This document shows positions 63,424-64,000 of a DNA stretch of 64,000 nucleotides, in pieces. Source of the stretch: Amorphophallus konjac (Eukaryota > Streptophyta > Magnoliopsida > Alismatales > Araceae); the NCBI GenBank assembly GCA_022559845.1, contig JAHNEJ010000083.1, positions 92,673-156,672 of the forward strand. Direction: 5' to 3'. Position numbers and translations under genes: made by a program. Every line of letters begins with the position of its first letter. Position 1 is the first letter of the stretch. Below the pieces are notes generated by a model. The model had not been told where the DNA came from. It made no database searches and was given only the letters and a program-made list of their open reading frames with translations.

Positions 63424-64000
63424 TTATTGAAATGCACAATGCATATTTCCGAGATTCCTTGGGAGCGAGCTCGTAGTTGTGGAACATGATGGCCGGTTGT
63501 GTGTCTGTTGGGGTAGGACGGTCGAAATCTTCTCCACGGGGAGGTCTTCATTAACCATGACCTTTTGAAGATATTCCATCAAGGCCGCCTGGTGGGATGT
63601 GGATCTTTGAAGTAGCTCTAGGATGGAGATCCGGGCAGGCGTCTTGTCCAAGTGTTTCAGTAGATCATACTGTGTTCCAGGGATAGCTCTTTCTGGTTGT
63701 TCTGCATCATCCTTCTCTGGCTGAGATTGCTCGGGATTCTGACTGTTGTGGGGGAAAACCCTGTGGAAAATCCTTCCACTCCGGAGCACCATTGCCTGCG
63801 GCTTTTGTACCTCTGTGGGGGTAGCAGTGGGTTTTAACAGGGGTTTGAGGGGTAGTAGTGGAGGAATGGTTGATGAAGCAGGGGTGATGACGGGAGCAGG
63901 GATTCTGATGAGGGGTTTGTTAGGTGGAGGCATGGCGGAGGTAGAGGGGATATCGCGCGGATTATGAAGGATAAGGGGTTTGGAAGGTGGAGGTGGAGGT
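63424..64000 (-). CDS. Z gag C-terminal or gag-protease spacer, runs off the window
   Basis: This minus-strand frame has a Pro-rich part (KPLIRIPAPVITPAS, with KPLLKP repeats) and then MVLRSGRIF and a block reading ARISILELLQRSTSHQAALM...VNEDLPVEKIS. That last block is a common feature just upstream of the protease in Ogre/Tat Gag-Pol. The gag core would be right of 64000. The start is not in the window. Confidence 0.6.
   Translation of the reverse strand, partial: PPPPPSKPLILHNPRDIPSTSAMPPPNKPLIRIPAPVITPASSTIPPLLPLKPLLKPTATPTEVQKPQAMVLRSGRIFHRVFPHNSQNPEQSQPEKDDAEQPERAIPGTQYDLLKHLDKTPARISILELLQRSTSHQAALMEYLQKVMVNEDLPVEKISTVLPQQTHNRPSCSTTTSSLPRNLGNMHCAFQ

Larger units (their letters stand above)
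43598..64000 (-). mobile_element. Element Z: giant Tat/Ogre-type retrotransposon with four antisense PMD genes, left part
   Basis: The left LTR (43598-45892) starts TGTGAGCGACG inside a 127-bp repeat of Y, with a candidate duplication CCAGG (43593-43597). Right of it come four PMD-family genes on the plus strand and then a minus-strand pol (58266-63400) with dual RNase H and a G-patch, and gag-side sequence to the window end. The arrangement, antisense ORFs between integrase and 3' LTR, is the one seen in W and known for Tat elements. The main doubt is whether the LTR, gene cluster and pol all belong to one element: a candidate PPT at 57629-57645 would allow the pol to be a separate insertion. 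Confidence 0.55.

Overview
The window is plant nuclear DNA, almost certainly from a flowering plant with a large, repeat-rich genome; the species cannot be told from the sequence. I see no microbial operon structure and no convincing tRNA, rRNA or ordinary single-copy host gene. Nearly everything belongs to LTR retrotransposons inserted into one another. The evidence is gag, protease, reverse transcriptase, RNase H and integrase domains, primer-binding sites and polypurine tracts at the expected places, TG...CA long terminal repeats (LTRs), and plant-type genes with GT-AG introns.

Layout, left to right. (1) 1-7983: element W, a minus-strand Ty3/gypsy element of Tat type (gag, protease, RT, two RNase H domains, integrase, PBS, 5' LTR), with an extra plus-strand (antisense) ORF beyond the integrase. 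(2) 7984-8140: a scrap of aspartic protease reminiscent of plant pararetroviruses, at the edge of the W insertion. (3) About 8156-13005: a plus-strand Ty3/gypsy element primed by initiator tRNA-Met, with gag, protease and the start of RT, cut off at 13005. (4) 13006-22395: element X, left LTR of about 5.07 kb plus internal DNA, packed with minisatellites. (5) 22396-43597: element Y, LTR of about 3.3 kb, then a long intron-containing plant-mobile-domain (PMD) gene on the plus strand, then a 127-128 bp tandem array. (6) 28879-37875: inside the Y gene, a complete non-autonomous element with two 4.04-kb LTRs, a 0.92-kb interior that encodes only a zinc-knuckle Gag, and a perfect 5-bp target duplication (CGCTT). 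(7) 43598-64000: element Z, left LTR, four plus-strand PMD-family genes in a row, then a minus-strand Tat/Ogre-type pol with a G-patch domain and gag-side sequence running off the right edge.

How the parts fit together. W, X, Y and Z all appear to lie in the minus orientation, so their left LTRs are 3' LTRs. Each of X, Y and Z shows a minus-strand polypurine tract directly right of that LTR. X breaks the RT of the plus-strand element, Y breaks X in a tandem-repeat zone, and Z breaks Y in the middle of a 127-bp repeat. The right-hand remainders of X, Y and Z must therefore lie beyond base 64000. Antisense extra ORFs downstream of integrase are known from Tat-lineage elements. What stands out here is their number and size: one intron-rich gene of about 1607 codons in Y, and four related genes in Z, three of them with open frames and all with consistent splice phases.

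The most interesting parts are the multi-gene PMD cargo of element Z, the nested organisation, the zinc-knuckle-only element with giant LTRs, and arrays of 26-30 bp GC-rich palindromes (GGCGTCCAGG...CCTGGACGCC) set in AT-rich DNA around the Z genes.
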